From positions 62,001 to 126,000 of the forward strand of contig JAITMD010000016.1 in the NCBI GenBank assembly GCA_031277535.1: a stretch of DNA of 64,000 bases, written 5' to 3'. The notes under the pieces are model-generated. The model was not told the DNA's origin and did not search any database. It saw only the letters and a program-made list of their open reading frames with translations. Positions 7,423 to 15,294 of this stretch are shown here, in pieces (within the stretch, counting starts at the first letter, position 1; the number at the start of each line of letters is the position of its first letter). The DNA comes from Flavobacteriaceae bacterium (lineage in GTDB: Bacteria; Bacteroidota; Bacteroidia; Flavobacteriales; Flavobacteriaceae). The position numbers and the translations under genes are program-made.

Positions 7423-8676
7423 ATGAAAGAGAATTTATCAGAAAAAAAAATATTGATTATAGGAACTGTGTGGCCAGAGTCAAAGTCATCGGCAGCGGGT
7501 AAACGTATGTTACAGTTGCTTCAGTGCTTTAAGAATTGGGGGATGCAGATTTACTTCGGTAGTACAGCTAAAAAGGCTGAGCACAGTGATGATTTATCTC
7601 CTTATGATGTGATAGAAGTGGAGTTATGGCTGAATGATAAACGCACAGATGAGGTATTGGCTAATCTACAACCTGATGTAGTAATGTACGATCGGTTTAT
7701 GATAGAGGAGCAGTTCGGGTGGAGAGTGACAGAACAATGTCCTGATGCGTTGACTATATTAGACACAGAAGACTTACACTTTTTGAGGCATGCTCGCCAA
7801 GAGATGCAAAAGAAGGGAGGAACTGACGTAGAGGAATATTTATATACAGAACGCACCAAGAGAGAGTTGGCAAGTATATTGCGTTGTGATTTGACCTTGA
7901 TAATTTCGAAGTATGAATATGATTTGCTGATTGATCGATTTCATATTCATCCTCATATCTTGTTGTTATTGCCATTTATGGAAGAAGAAATTAGTGAGGA
8001 GGATGTTGCTAATTGGAGAAGTTTTGAGGATAGAGCTGACTTTGTGTTTATTGGTAACTTTATTCACGAACCTAACTGGCAAACAGTGTTACGTCTAAAG
8101 ACTGTAATATGGCCTGTATTAAGAAAAAAGCTTCCACAGGTCAATATGAATATCTATGGTGGATATCCTGCTCCTAAAGTCATGCAATTGCACAATGAGA
8201 GGGAGCATTTTATGGTACATGGTAGAGCAGAGGATGCTTTAGAGGTGATTAGTGAAGCGAGAGTAATGCTTGCTCCTATTCCTTTTGGGGCTGGTATAAA
8301 AGGGAAGTTTATAGATGCGATGCGTGTGGGGACACCATCTGTGTCTTCTACAGTGGGAGCGGAGTCTATGAAAGGGGAGTTAGAATGGAGTGGGTTTATT
8401 GTGGATGAGGTAGAAGAGTTTGTTAATAGTGCAGTATCACTATATACTAATGAGGAATTGTGGAATGAGAAACAACAATACGGTGTAAAGCTTATGGCTA
8501 CAAATTATGATAGAGGGCATTATGAACAGGTGTTTTTAGAGAAAACACTTGAGTTATCAGCTGATTTAGTACATGCTCGTAGAATTAACTTTATGGGGGA
8601 GATGCTTAAACATCATACTTTACAGAGTAGTAAGTTCTTTGGGATGTGGATCCAAGAGAAAAACAAGATGCAATAA
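7423..8676 (+). CDS. glycosyltransferase, GT4/group 1-like
   Basis: The 417-residue product has the two-domain GT-B look of group 1 glycosyltransferases. The N-terminal domain starts with a Rossmann strand (KILIIGTVWPESKSSAAGKR) and holds LDTEDLHFLR; the C-terminal domain starts near DFVFIGNFIHEPNWQ and holds the nucleotide-sugar binding block VMLAPIPFGAGIKGKFIDAM followed by GTPSVSSTVGAES. It lacks a signal peptide or membrane span and should act in the cytoplasm. No sugar-biosynthesis genes surround it, so the acceptor and donor are unknown. A TACTTTTG box at 7411-7418, close to the ATG, could be the -7 element of its promoter. Confidence 0.8.
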   Translation: MKENLSEKKILIIGTVWPESKSSAAGKRMLQLLQCFKNWGMQIYFGSTAKKAEHSDDLSPYDVIEVELWLNDKRTDEVLANLQPDVVMYDRFMIEEQFGWRVTEQCPDALTILDTEDLHFLRHARQEMQKKGGTDVEEYLYTERTKRELASILRCDLTLIISKYEYDLLIDRFHIHPHILLLLPFMEEEISEEDVANWRSFEDRADFVFIGNFIHEPNWQTVLRLKTVIWPVLRKKLPQVNMNIYGGYPAPKVMQLHNEREHFMVHGRAEDALEVISEARVMLAPIPFGAGIKGKFIDAMRVGTPSVSSTVGAESMKGELEWSGFIVDEVEEFVNSAVSLYTNEELWNEKQQYGVKLMATNYDRGHYEQVFLEKTLELSADLVHARRINFMGEMLKHHTLQSSKFFGMWIQEKNKMQ

Positions 8677-8990
8677 GTTAATTACCCAAAGTCTGGTAAC
8701 TTTATAATATATAATTTAGAATAGAAGATACAAGTGCTATACTTTTATTCTGCATTTTTAATTAGTATAGTGTCCCATTATATACGACCACATAAGGTTA
8801 TAATCATTATATTCATTCATTATAAGCGCTTAGAGAAAGAACATTTTTATAGAGTAATACTTTTGTAATGTATTTGATAAGGATCAGATACATTGGTTGT
8901 AGATTACATGTTTACAATCACTATAGTACTATGAAATGTTCTTTGACATATTGTTTTGGCTAATTGTAATAAAGGGTAGTGATTACCTAT

Positions 8991-9124
8991 AGACTTCTCC
9001 ATTCCTCTTCAAAAGGGAGTTATACCATAACAGAGGTTGCCCACACGTAGGGTATAGGCATTATAATCACTTCTCTGTAATGTTTAAGAAGAAGTTTGGG
9101 GTATCACCCAGTGCATTTTTGTAA
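8991..9124 (+). pseudogene. frameshifted C-terminal remnant of an AraC-family regulator
   Basis: Read from 9047, codons to the stop at 9122-9124 give VGYRHYNHFSVMFKKKFGVS then PSAFL, which matches the second helix-turn-helix of AraC/XylS regulators (the GY..xxxFSxxFKKxFGxSP motif). Reading back from 9046 in the next frame gives KGSYTITEVAHT, the residues that normally precede it. The two parts join if one base is restored near 9046, so the gene carries a one-base deletion. The first helix-turn-helix and the sensor domain are not recognisable upstream, so this is a leftover and not a sequencing error in an otherwise complete gene. Confidence 0.75.
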
Positions 9125-9134
9125 GAGAGAAGGA

Positions 9135-9173
9135 TAAAAAAAGCGATTAGTATTATTTGATACCAATCGCTTT
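9135..9173 (-). terminator. terminator of the secreted-protein gene
   Basis: AAAGCGATTAGTAT (9140-9153) pairs with ATACCAATCGCTTT (9160-9173) with one mismatch; the A run at 9135-9141 is the T tail on the minus strand. Confidence 0.7.
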
Positions 9174-9193
9174 CTAATAGTATATTTTTATTT

Positions 9194-9955
9194 TTAGATA
9201 ATCGGAATAGCATATAGGTAATTTTCCCAAGAAGAACCTGCAAAGCTCCAGTTCCCAAATTTTTCTATTAGAACATACAATTTTACTTTATCAGCAGTTA
9301 CATTAACTATTACAGAACCATTTAATAGACCAAATGCAGACAATTTTGTGACACTACTATTATAAGCTAGTTTACCATTGATACCAGAAGCAAATGCAGT
9401 ATTATTACCTGCTCTACCTAAGAGCACAAAACCTACTTGTTCTTTAGTAGTATTGGAACTTGATAAGTATGCATGTAACCACATAGCATAGTCATTTTGA
9501 TTATCTATAGTAAGCCCTAGATTTACAATCCATTTTCCTTTAGGTAATTCTATATAAGCTTTCGTATTAAGATATATAGGTGAACTAGCATCAGATATTA
9601 CAGCAGCATTTTCAAAGTAGCCTTGTATTGTAGGAGTTATGCTTGGCAGTGTTTCCCATCTAGCAACACCTAAAGCATCACCCATAATAATTCTATTTTC
9701 AGTTTGGGTTCCATCAACTAGTTTTAGTTTACCATTAATTTCTAATTTTGCTTGAGGGGCTATAGTTCCAATACCTACTTTACCATCTGAAGTGATCACA
9801 AAATCATCTGTAGTCTGGGTTAGGGTAACAGAGTTAGTGTCTTTTTTTGGATCAACATGAAAGGGATGTAAGGGGAGAACAGTGTTAACTCCTGTTTGAC
9901 CAAAATTGATAATGGTGAAAAGAAATATTATACTTGAGTAATATAAATTTTTCAT
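9194..9955 (-). CDS. secreted protein with a tail-fibre-like GIGT motif
   Basis: The 253-residue product begins with a hydrophobic segment (YYSSIIFLFTIINFG) that looks like a signal peptide. Residues about 35-100 contain the motif DGKVGIGTIAPQAKLEINGK, which is common in flavobacterial secreted proteins and resembles phage tail-fibre/adhesin neck segments. The C-terminal 130 residues are beta-rich (AYIELPKGKWIVNLGLTI, SSWENYLYAIPI) and could be a jelly-roll head, but I cannot place the family. No T9SS sorting domain is visible at the C-terminus. It is the only gene on its transcript, with its own terminator. Confidence 0.6.
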   Translation of the reverse strand: MKNLYYSSIIFLFTIINFGQTGVNTVLPLHPFHVDPKKDTNSVTLTQTTDDFVITSDGKVGIGTIAPQAKLEINGKLKLVDGTQTENRIIMGDALGVARWETLPSITPTIQGYFENAAVISDASSPIYLNTKAYIELPKGKWIVNLGLTIDNQNDYAMWLHAYLSSSNTTKEQVGFVLLGRAGNNTAFASGINGKLAYNSSVTKLSAFGLLNGSVIVNVTADKVKLYVLIEKFGNWSFAGSSWENYLYAIPII

Positions 9956-10434
9956 AGTAGTATTATTTGTGTTTTATATGGTAAGTATAGGTTTTTTATA
10001 TGTTTTTTTAACTTTATTTTGATTGTTTTCGTTATTTTTTTATAAATACAATTATTTCATTTGTTGTGTTTTTTTATTGTTTTTTTAATTGGTTTTGTGG
10101 TATTATAATACGAAAAGCATTGTTTTTCTACAGTAGTTGTAGGTAGTGTTGTCAACTTTAACTTGTAAAATAGATTAAGAAAACACGGATATAGCACATA
10201 ATTGGATTATTAACTATAGCTGTACAGTTATGATAGGATGAGATATGAGTATAAGTTGATCGGGCAGTGGTCGGATAGATATCGGGTAGCGTTCCCGTAA
10301 TAAACATCAAAAATTACCCGATAAGCATGTGATTACTATGCTATGTTTATCTGATGAAAAACATCTCATCTAATTAGATGGTATAAAAAAAGCGAGTAAT
10401 TACTTACCCGCTTTAGTATAAATTAAACAATGAA
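9956..10434. other. 479-base non-coding interval
   Basis: Very AT-rich at 9960-10110. The part at 10281-10325 has ATCGGGTA and TACCCGAT facing each other across about 30 bases, which is too weak to name. No ORF or RNA gene is apparent apart from the terminator at 10385-10414. Confidence 0.5.
10385..10414 (-). terminator. terminator of the dipeptidase gene
   Basis: AAAGCGAGTAA (10389-10399) pairs with TTACCCGCTTT (10404-10414) with one mismatch and a 4-nt loop; the preceding A run is the T tail on the minus strand. Confidence 0.75.
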
Positions 10435-11823
10435 TTATTTCATCATTTCAGTGTAATATTTGTAGAACAATGGAATAGTCTCAATACCTTTAAGGTAGTT
10501 GAATACTCCGAAATGTTCGTTAGGAGAGTGAATAGCATCAGTGTCTAATCCGAATCCCATCATTACTGATTTAGAACCTAATTCTTCTTCAAATAATGCT
10601 ACGATAGGAATACTACCTCCTGAACGTACGGGAATAGGTGCTACTCCAAATGTATCTTCATACGCTTTAGCTGCAGCTTGGTATCCGATAGAGTCGATAG
10701 GAGTTACATATCCTTGTCCACCATGATGAGGTTTAACCTCTACGCGAACTCCTTTAGGAGCGATACTCTCAAAGTGTTTTTTAAATAACTCAGTGATTTC
10801 TTCCCATTCTTGATTAGGTACTAAACGCATAGAGATTTTAGCAAAAGCTTTACTTGCAATAACTGTTTTAGCTCCTTCACCTGTGTAACCACCCCAGATA
10901 CCATTAACATCTAAAGTAGGACGGATAGAGTTGCGTTCATTAGTTGTATATCCAGCTTCTCCGTAAACATCTTCGATATCCAGTTTCTCTTTATAGTCTT
11001 CTAAAGAGAATGGACGTTTAGCCATCTCGTCTCTTTCTTCACGAGATAGTTCTTCTACTTTGTCATAGAATCCTGGTACAGTGATGTGATTGTTTTCGTC
11101 ATGAAGTGAAGCAATCATCTTAGTTAACACATTGATAGGGTTAGCTACAGCACCTCCGTATAAACCTGAGTGTAAATCTCTGTTAGGACCTGTCACTTCT
11201 ACTTCAACATAGCTTAATCCTCTTAAACCAGTTGTGATAGAAGGTTGCTCGTTAGAGATCATCCCTGTATCAGAGATAAGGATTACATCATTCTTTAATT
11301 TATCATGGTTTCTTTTCACAAACCATCCTAAACTTACAGAACCAACTTCTTCTTCTCCTTCAATCATGAATTTCACGTTACATGGAAGAGAGTTGTTTGC
11401 TATCATATATTCGAAGGCCTTAACGTGCATATACATCTGACCTTTGTCGTCACATGCTCCACGTGCAAAAATAGCACCTTCTGGGTGTAAGTCTGTTGTT
11501 TTGATCACAGGCTCGAATGGAGGAGATGTCCATAATTCGATTGGATCCGCTGGTTGTACGTCATAGTGTCCGTATACAAGGACAGTTGGCAATGCCGGAT
11601 CAATGATTTTTTCTCCATAAACAATAGGGTAACCTGGAGTTTCGCATAATTCTACGATGTCACACCCTGCTTCTTCTAAACTTTTTTTTACTGCTTCAGC
11701 TGTATTGATTACATCTTGAGAATACGCACTATCAGCACTAATAGAAGGTTTTTTTAATAGTTCAATTAGCTCATCTAAAAGACGTTGCTTGTTTTCTTGA
11801 ACAAATTGTTTTGAATCTTTCAT
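10435..11823 (-). CDS. M20 family dipeptidase
   Basis: The 462-residue product is a cytoplasmic M20 metallopeptidase of the CNDP/carnosinase-like group, which hydrolyses dipeptides with two zinc or manganese ions. The metal and catalytic motifs are in order: VYGHYDVQPAD with His86 and Asp88, RGACDDKGQ with Asp125, and EGEEEVGS with the catalytic Glu near 157. A dimerisation (lid) domain lies at about 200-360 (LHSGLYGG), and the C-terminal SGGSIPIV and HSPNEHFG motifs complete the active site. The gene is monocistronic. Its product would fit downstream of the peptide importers at 25-33 kb, although they are not adjacent. Confidence 0.9.
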   Translation of the reverse strand: MKDSKQFVQENKQRLLDELIELLKKPSISADSAYSQDVINTAEAVKKSLEEAGCDIVELCETPGYPIVYGEKIIDPALPTVLVYGHYDVQPADPIELWTSPPFEPVIKTTDLHPEGAIFARGACDDKGQMYMHVKAFEYMIANNSLPCNVKFMIEGEEEVGSVSLGWFVKRNHDKLKNDVILISDTGMISNEQPSITTGLRGLSYVEVEVTGPNRDLHSGLYGGAVANPINVLTKMIASLHDENNHITVPGFYDKVEELSREERDEMAKRPFSLEDYKEKLDIEDVYGEAGYTTNERNSIRPTLDVNGIWGGYTGEGAKTVIASKAFAKISMRLVPNQEWEEITELFKKHFESIAPKGVRVEVKPHHGGQGYVTPIDSIGYQAAAKAYEDTFGVAPIPVRSGGSIPIVALFEEELGSKSVMMGFGLDTDAIHSPNEHFGVFNYLKGIETIPLFYKYYTEMMK

Positions 11824-11888
11824 AATACAAAAGGATACATTGATTTTGTTACCTACAAACTTAAGAATAAAAAAATATTATTTTTTTC

Positions 11889-11918
11889 TTGCAGATTAAA
11901 AAACCTGTTGTATATTTG
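11889..11918 (+). promoter_or_regulatory. Bacteroidota-type promoter of tRNA-Leu
   Basis: TTG (11889-11891), a 19-base spacer and TATATTTG (11911-11918) match the TTG-N19-TAnnTTTG consensus used by the flavobacterial primary sigma factor. The tRNA begins 46 bases after the -7 box. Confidence 0.8.
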
Positions 11919-11963
11919 CAACGTCTTAAAGGAACAGCAGTACTGCGGTTCTGGAAGCCATCC

Positions 11964-12045
11964 GCGGGTATGGTGAAATTGGTAGACACGCCAGACTTAG
12001 GATCTGGTGCCGCAAGGTGTGAAGGTTCGAGTCCTTTTACCCGCA
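11964..12045 (+). tRNA. tRNA-Leu(UAG)
   Basis: An 82-nt cloverleaf with acceptor strands GCGGGTA/TACCCGC and discriminator A, a D arm containing TGGTGAAATTGGTAGACA, anticodon arm CCAGA-CTTAGGA-TCTGG (anticodon TAG), a variable arm TGCCGCAAGGTG and T arm GGTTCGAGTCC. CCA is not encoded. The arm order and the long variable arm are those of tRNA-Leu. It has its own promoter and two terminators. Confidence 0.97.
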
Positions 12046-12049
12046 CAAT

Positions 12050-12079
12050 AAAAAAGCTTCTAATTAAGAAGCTTTTTTT
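12050..12079 (+). terminator. terminator of tRNA-Leu
   Basis: AAAAAGCTTCT and AGAAGCTTTTT flank the 5-nt loop AATTA just behind the tRNA, with a T run at the end. Confidence 0.85.
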
Positions 12080-12095
12080 AGTTTATAACGTCTGT

Positions 12096-12135
12096 AAAAA
12101 AAGAGCCTTTTGTTTGTAAAAAGGCTCTTTTTTTT
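12096..12135. terminator. second hairpin behind tRNA-Leu
   Basis: AAAAAAGAGCCTTTT and AAAAGGCTCTTTTTT flank a short loop. The A and T runs on both sides would suit either strand. It lies 70 bases before the next lipoprotein gene. Confidence 0.75.
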
Positions 12136-12205
12136 ATTGTACTATTTTGATTGTTTTGGAAGGTAATTATATAAAAGATATCTTTGAAAAAATGGTAAGT
12201 ATTTT

Positions 12206-12748
12206 ATGAAGAAAGTTTTATTGTGTTTAATATTAACTCTGATTTTAAGTTCATGTGCTACAACTCCTGCAAGTAAGGTGCCTGAGATATTTATTAGTAA
12301 TAATGTTGAAGGAATGATTGTTGGTACTATTTCTATAGAAGATAGGAGACCTATATTTAATCAATACTTTTTGCATTATAATTCTGAAGGAGATGATGAT
12401 TTATCTATTAGTAGAATGATAACTATTAGACCAGAACAGATTGTGAAAGTGAAGCTGCATCCAGACTTTCGTGATGGGAGTAAGGCTGTCTATTTATTTG
12501 CAGTAAAAGAAATAGCTGGAAATTATTATTTTTCGATGATGAGATTGCATGATAATGGAGGAAGTCTGTATCAAAGAACATATAAGATTCCAATTAATAT
12601 TCCCTTTAAAATTGAACCAGGTAAAGCAAAGTACTTTGGAGAGATATATCTTGACTTTAAGGGGGAAGTGCTTATGGTAAGTAATAAAAAAGAGAGAGAT
12701 CTTAAATACTTTGAACAGCGTTTTCCAGGATTAAAAATTATAGAATAA
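12206..12748 (+). CDS. putative lipoprotein of unknown function
   Basis: The 180-residue product starts with a lipoprotein signal (VLLCLILTLILSSC, Cys17 as the lipidation site). The mature part is beta-rich with repeated hydrophobic strands (VEGMIVGTISIEDRRPIF, KYFGEIYLDFKGEVLMVSN) and recalls a small FKBP-like or immunoglobulin-like fold, but no family is recognised. In Bacteroidota, lipoproteins without an acidic lipoprotein export signal after the Cys (here CATTPASK) usually stay on the periplasmic side. It is followed at once by a bidirectional terminator shared with the converging doxX-like gene. Confidence 0.65.
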   Translation: MKKVLLCLILTLILSSCATTPASKVPEIFISNNVEGMIVGTISIEDRRPIFNQYFLHYNSEGDDDLSISRMITIRPEQIVKVKLHPDFRDGSKAVYLFAVKEIAGNYYFSMMRLHDNGGSLYQRTYKIPINIPFKIEPGKAKYFGEIYLDFKGEVLMVSNKKERDLKYFEQRFPGLKIIE

Positions 12749-12784
12749 AAAAGAGCCATTCTGGAAAGAATGGCTCTTTTTTTT
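12747..12784. terminator. bidirectional terminator between the lipoprotein and doxX-like genes
   Basis: AGAGCCATTCT (12752-12762) and AGAATGGCTCT (12767-12777) form a perfect 11-bp stem with loop GGAA, flanked by A and T runs. The stop codons of both converging genes lie at its edges. Confidence 0.9.
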
Positions 12785-13208
12785 AACTCCATATTTTTTT
12801 ATTACTTTTCTTGATATTAAGAATTGTATAATTTCCTGGTCCAATCAATATAATTACTAATGAGGTGAATAAGTAAAATAAACTTAGTTCAGCATTAAAT
12901 GCACCTTTCTCAAGATTTATATTAAACCCTGTTGTCTTGTGTACTAAAACAAAAGTCATAATCATTGTAATGATTATAGCTGTACTCGATAAACGGGTAA
13001 ATAATCCTAAGATTAAGAATATAGGTGCAATAACCTCTCCAAGGGGCACGCCTAACCATAATAATTTGGGTAACCCATTAGCTTGTAGTTGCTCAATAAT
13101 TTTTTCGTGCCCGTTGATTAATTTAAAAATACCATGTGGTAATAGCAATATACCAACAGTGAGACGAAGTAAGAATTGTCCTAAATTTAGATTCATAGTT
13201 TTAGTCAA
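12783..13208 (-). CDS. DoxX family membrane protein
   Basis: The 141-residue product has four transmembrane spans typical of DoxX (FLLRLTVGILLLPHGIFKLI, GVPLGEVIAPIFLILGLFTR, AIIITMIMTFVLVH, LFYLFTSLVIILIGPG). DoxX proteins are inner-membrane proteins linked to quinone or redox stress functions, but most are uncharacterised. Either ATG 13208 or 13196 could be the start; the second would begin MNLNLGQFLLRL. It lies 18 bases behind the SDR gene on the same strand and is very probably co-transcribed with it, which suggests a shared redox job. It is unrelated in layout to the DoxD-DoxA fusion at 2761. Confidence 0.85.
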   Translation of the reverse strand: MTKTMNLNLGQFLLRLTVGILLLPHGIFKLINGHEKIIEQLQANGLPKLLWLGVPLGEVIAPIFLILGLFTRLSSTAIIITMIMTFVLVHKTTGFNINLEKGAFNAELSLFYLFTSLVIILIGPGNYTILNIKKSNKKIWS

Positions 13209-13226
13209 AAGTAGTTGAGGTAATTA

Positions 13227-13931
13227 TTATTTTGTTTTGGTAGGTCGTATTTCTATTTTGCTGGGTAGTACACGTGGATTCATCTTTAGTAAATCAACAA
13301 CTAATTCTCCCATATCTTCTGGTTGTATTTTCCAACTGTCAGTATCAGATGGAATATGATTATTGAAATTAGAAGTTACAGAACCAGGAAGTATTGTAGT
13401 CACTTTCACATCATGGTTTCTTAAATCAAGCATAGCGGCTTGTGAAAAACCAACTACACCAAATTTACTTGCATTGTATCCAGCGCCTTGAGCAAAGAAA
13501 TTAATACCTGCCAAACTTGCAATACTAATAAAGTAACCTTTGTTTTGTTTTAATTGTTCAACACTTGCTTTCAAAGTATAAAAAACTCCTGTAAGGTTGG
13601 TATCAATCATTGTGTTCCAATCTTCAATACTCATTTCGTCGATAGAAGCAAAAATACCAACTCCTGCGTTTGCAATTACAATATCTACTTTTCCGAAATG
13701 ATTTATTACTTGTTGTATGGCTTGTTGTTCCTCTGTAAAATTTCTTACATCAGATTGTATCCCTAACACAGTGTCTGTTTCACCTAATTGTTTGGCTGCG
13801 TGCTCAGCTTCTTCTTTATTGCGCCCTGATATAGCAACTCTATACCCATTGGCTAAAAGAGATTCTGCAATTCCTTTACCAATCCCCTTAGTTCCACCTG
13901 TAATGTAGGCTACTTTATTATTTGTATTCAT
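13227..13931 (-). CDS. short-chain dehydrogenase/reductase (SDR)
   Basis: The 234-residue product is a classical SDR with a Rossmann fold for NAD(P). Visible motifs are TGGTKGIG (11-18), the NAG strand end at 88-90, Ser139, and Tyr152-xxx-Lys156 in GYNASKFG, with PGSV following at 182-185. The Arg at 37 (ISGRNKEEA) suggests NADPH preference. Length and motifs fit 3-oxoacyl-(ACP) reductase-like enzymes, but the substrate cannot be told. It is the first gene of an SDR-doxX pair. Confidence 0.88.
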   Translation of the reverse strand: MNTNNKVAYITGGTKGIGKGIAESLLANGYRVAISGRNKEEAEHAAKQLGETDTVLGIQSDVRNFTEEQQAIQQVINHFGKVDIVIANAGVGIFASIDEMSIEDWNTMIDTNLTGVFYTLKASVEQLKQNKGYFISIASLAGINFFAQGAGYNASKFGVVGFSQAAMLDLRNHDVKVTTILPGSVTSNFNNHIPSDTDSWKIQPEDMGELVVDLLKMNPRVLPSKIEIRPTKTK

Positions 13932-14379
13932 TGTGTCTTAACTTTTGTACTAAGTTAGGTTAAAATATTTAGCTGTCAAATGCTTAAGAGGTGAACGAAT
14001 AAAATTTTAGAATTGATTTCATCTTGGTCATAGCATACTCTTAGTTTATTGTAAGCATAGTGTAAGTATAATATGTTTAGTTTTTTATACTTGCACTATG
14101 CTTACACTATACTTACACTATGCTTGCACCTATATTAAAAAGAGGCGTAGAATGTTTTGAAGGTAGGCCGAAATACGATTGCTGTTTAATGAAATGTAAG
14201 TGAAGTGATACTCTTTTCTGTTGGATATAAGGTAGGTAGTCTGAGACTTGAGTGATTGTCAATGAATGATAGTATCAATTGAAACAAGAAATTGTATTTT
14301 TGTTTAGCATTTAAATGGTGTTTTGTGACTTATGGCAAAGTAATTGGTCATATATAAAAGGATTTTAATAAAAATAGGA
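13932..14379. other. 448-base interval with an 11-bp repeat element
   Basis: This divergent gap between the SDR and mscS-like genes holds the repeat element at 14051-14129. A TATTTTTG box near 14296 may be the -7 element for the mscS-like gene. I see no other ORF or RNA gene. Confidence 0.6.
14051..14129. repeat. 11-bp unit repeat element with inverted arm
   Basis: Right side: four perfect-length 11-bp units in tandem, TATACTTGCAC (14086-14096), TATGCTTACAC, TATACTTACAC and TATGCTTGCAC (ending 14129), consensus TATRCTTRCAC. Left side: GTAAGCATAGTGTAAGTATA (14051-14070) is the reverse complement of two such units. A 15-base spacer separates the sides. The left arm can pair with either right-hand pair of units (one mismatch each), so two alternative hairpins are possible. 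The same architecture with another unit occurs at 58192-58271. Confidence 0.85.
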
Positions 14380-15210
14380 ATGGATTGGAGCGGTATAATT
14401 AAACGTTTTTTTGAGTATGAATTATATACAAGTAAGTCGATTAGTATAACTGTAGGGACGTTGCTTTTTATAGCTTTTACTTTGATGATTACTAAAGTAG
14501 GGTTGCGACTATTAAAGCAGGCTTTTACTAAAAGAGCCTCACCTGAGGTAGCAGGCCGTTTGGAAGCAGTTTTTAATTTTGTGAATTACTTTGTCTATCT
14601 TATCATGTTCTTTTTTGTATTGAATACGATAGGTATAAATGTTAGTATGTTTTTGACTACGTCTGCTGCTTTGTTTGTGGGATTAGGATTTGCCTTACAA
14701 GATATATTTCGCGATTTGATAGCAGGGATTTATATTCTGGTAGATAAAACATTGAATGTAGGGGATGTAATTGAAGTGGAAGGCAAAATGGCTGTTGTGC
14801 ATACTATTAATTTAAGATGTACGATTGTGGAGACACGTAATAGACAGTCTATTGTAATTCCCAATCGAAAGATGATAGATAACTTAGTGAATAATTGGAC
14901 GCATGAAGAGCCTGTTATACGAAGTAAAGTTGAGGTAGGAGTTTATATTGGTACAGATGCTGCAATGGTAAAAGAGGTATTGTTGAACTGCGTAAAGGAT
15001 AATGCTGATATTTTAAAAGATCCAGCTCCAATGGTGTTTTTAGATAGTTTTGGAGAAAGTTCTATTCGATTTATTTTGTACTATTTTATAGACAAAGCAT
15101 TTGATAATGATCGTATAGCAAGTGATGTGCGTTATGAAATTGACCGTCAGTTTAAAGTGAATAATATTGCATTACCAGTGCCTGTTTTGAAGTTAGATAA
15201 TACAAAATAA
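14380..15210 (+). CDS. mechanosensitive channel of the MscS family
   Basis: The 276-residue product has three N-terminal membrane spans (ITVGTLLFIAFTLMI, FNFVNYFVYLIMFFFVL, then the pore helix SAALFVGLGFALQDIFRDLI) and a cytoplasmic MscS beta domain with VGDVIEVEGKMAVVHTINLR and IVIPNRKMID. The Gly/Ala-rich pore helix and the IPN motif are diagnostic. Its job would be to release solutes on hypo-osmotic shock. The ATG at 14380 was preferred over the TTG at 14344, which would add 12 residues; it gives a normal MDWSGIIKRFFEYE N-terminus. Confidence 0.9.
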   Translation: MDWSGIIKRFFEYELYTSKSISITVGTLLFIAFTLMITKVGLRLLKQAFTKRASPEVAGRLEAVFNFVNYFVYLIMFFFVLNTIGINVSMFLTTSAALFVGLGFALQDIFRDLIAGIYILVDKTLNVGDVIEVEGKMAVVHTINLRCTIVETRNRQSIVIPNRKMIDNLVNNWTHEEPVIRSKVEVGVYIGTDAAMVKEVLLNCVKDNADILKDPAPMVFLDSFGESSIRFILYYFIDKAFDNDRIASDVRYEIDRQFKVNNIALPVPVLKLDNTK

Positions 15211-15294
15211 GGTAGTATATTTGAAAAGATTTTAGCCCAATAATCTGAGGAATAGAATTCTTATAGAATAATACTTAGGCTATTTATAAAGCGT

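Larger units (their letters stand above)
8677..9193. other. 517-base interval with a decayed AraC-type gene
   Basis: There is no intact ORF. The right-hand part encodes the C-terminal helix-turn-helix of an AraC-family regulator across a frameshift (8991-9124). The left part (8690-8980) is AT-rich with stops in all frames; I could not trace the rest of the regulator in it. A terminator of the next minus-strand gene closes the interval. Confidence 0.6.

Noticed and set aside
10281..10325. Inverted pair ATCGGGTA/TACCCGAT as a regulatory RNA or attachment site
   Set aside because: Arms of eight bases about 30 bases apart are expected by chance, and no integrase or tRNA is adjacent.
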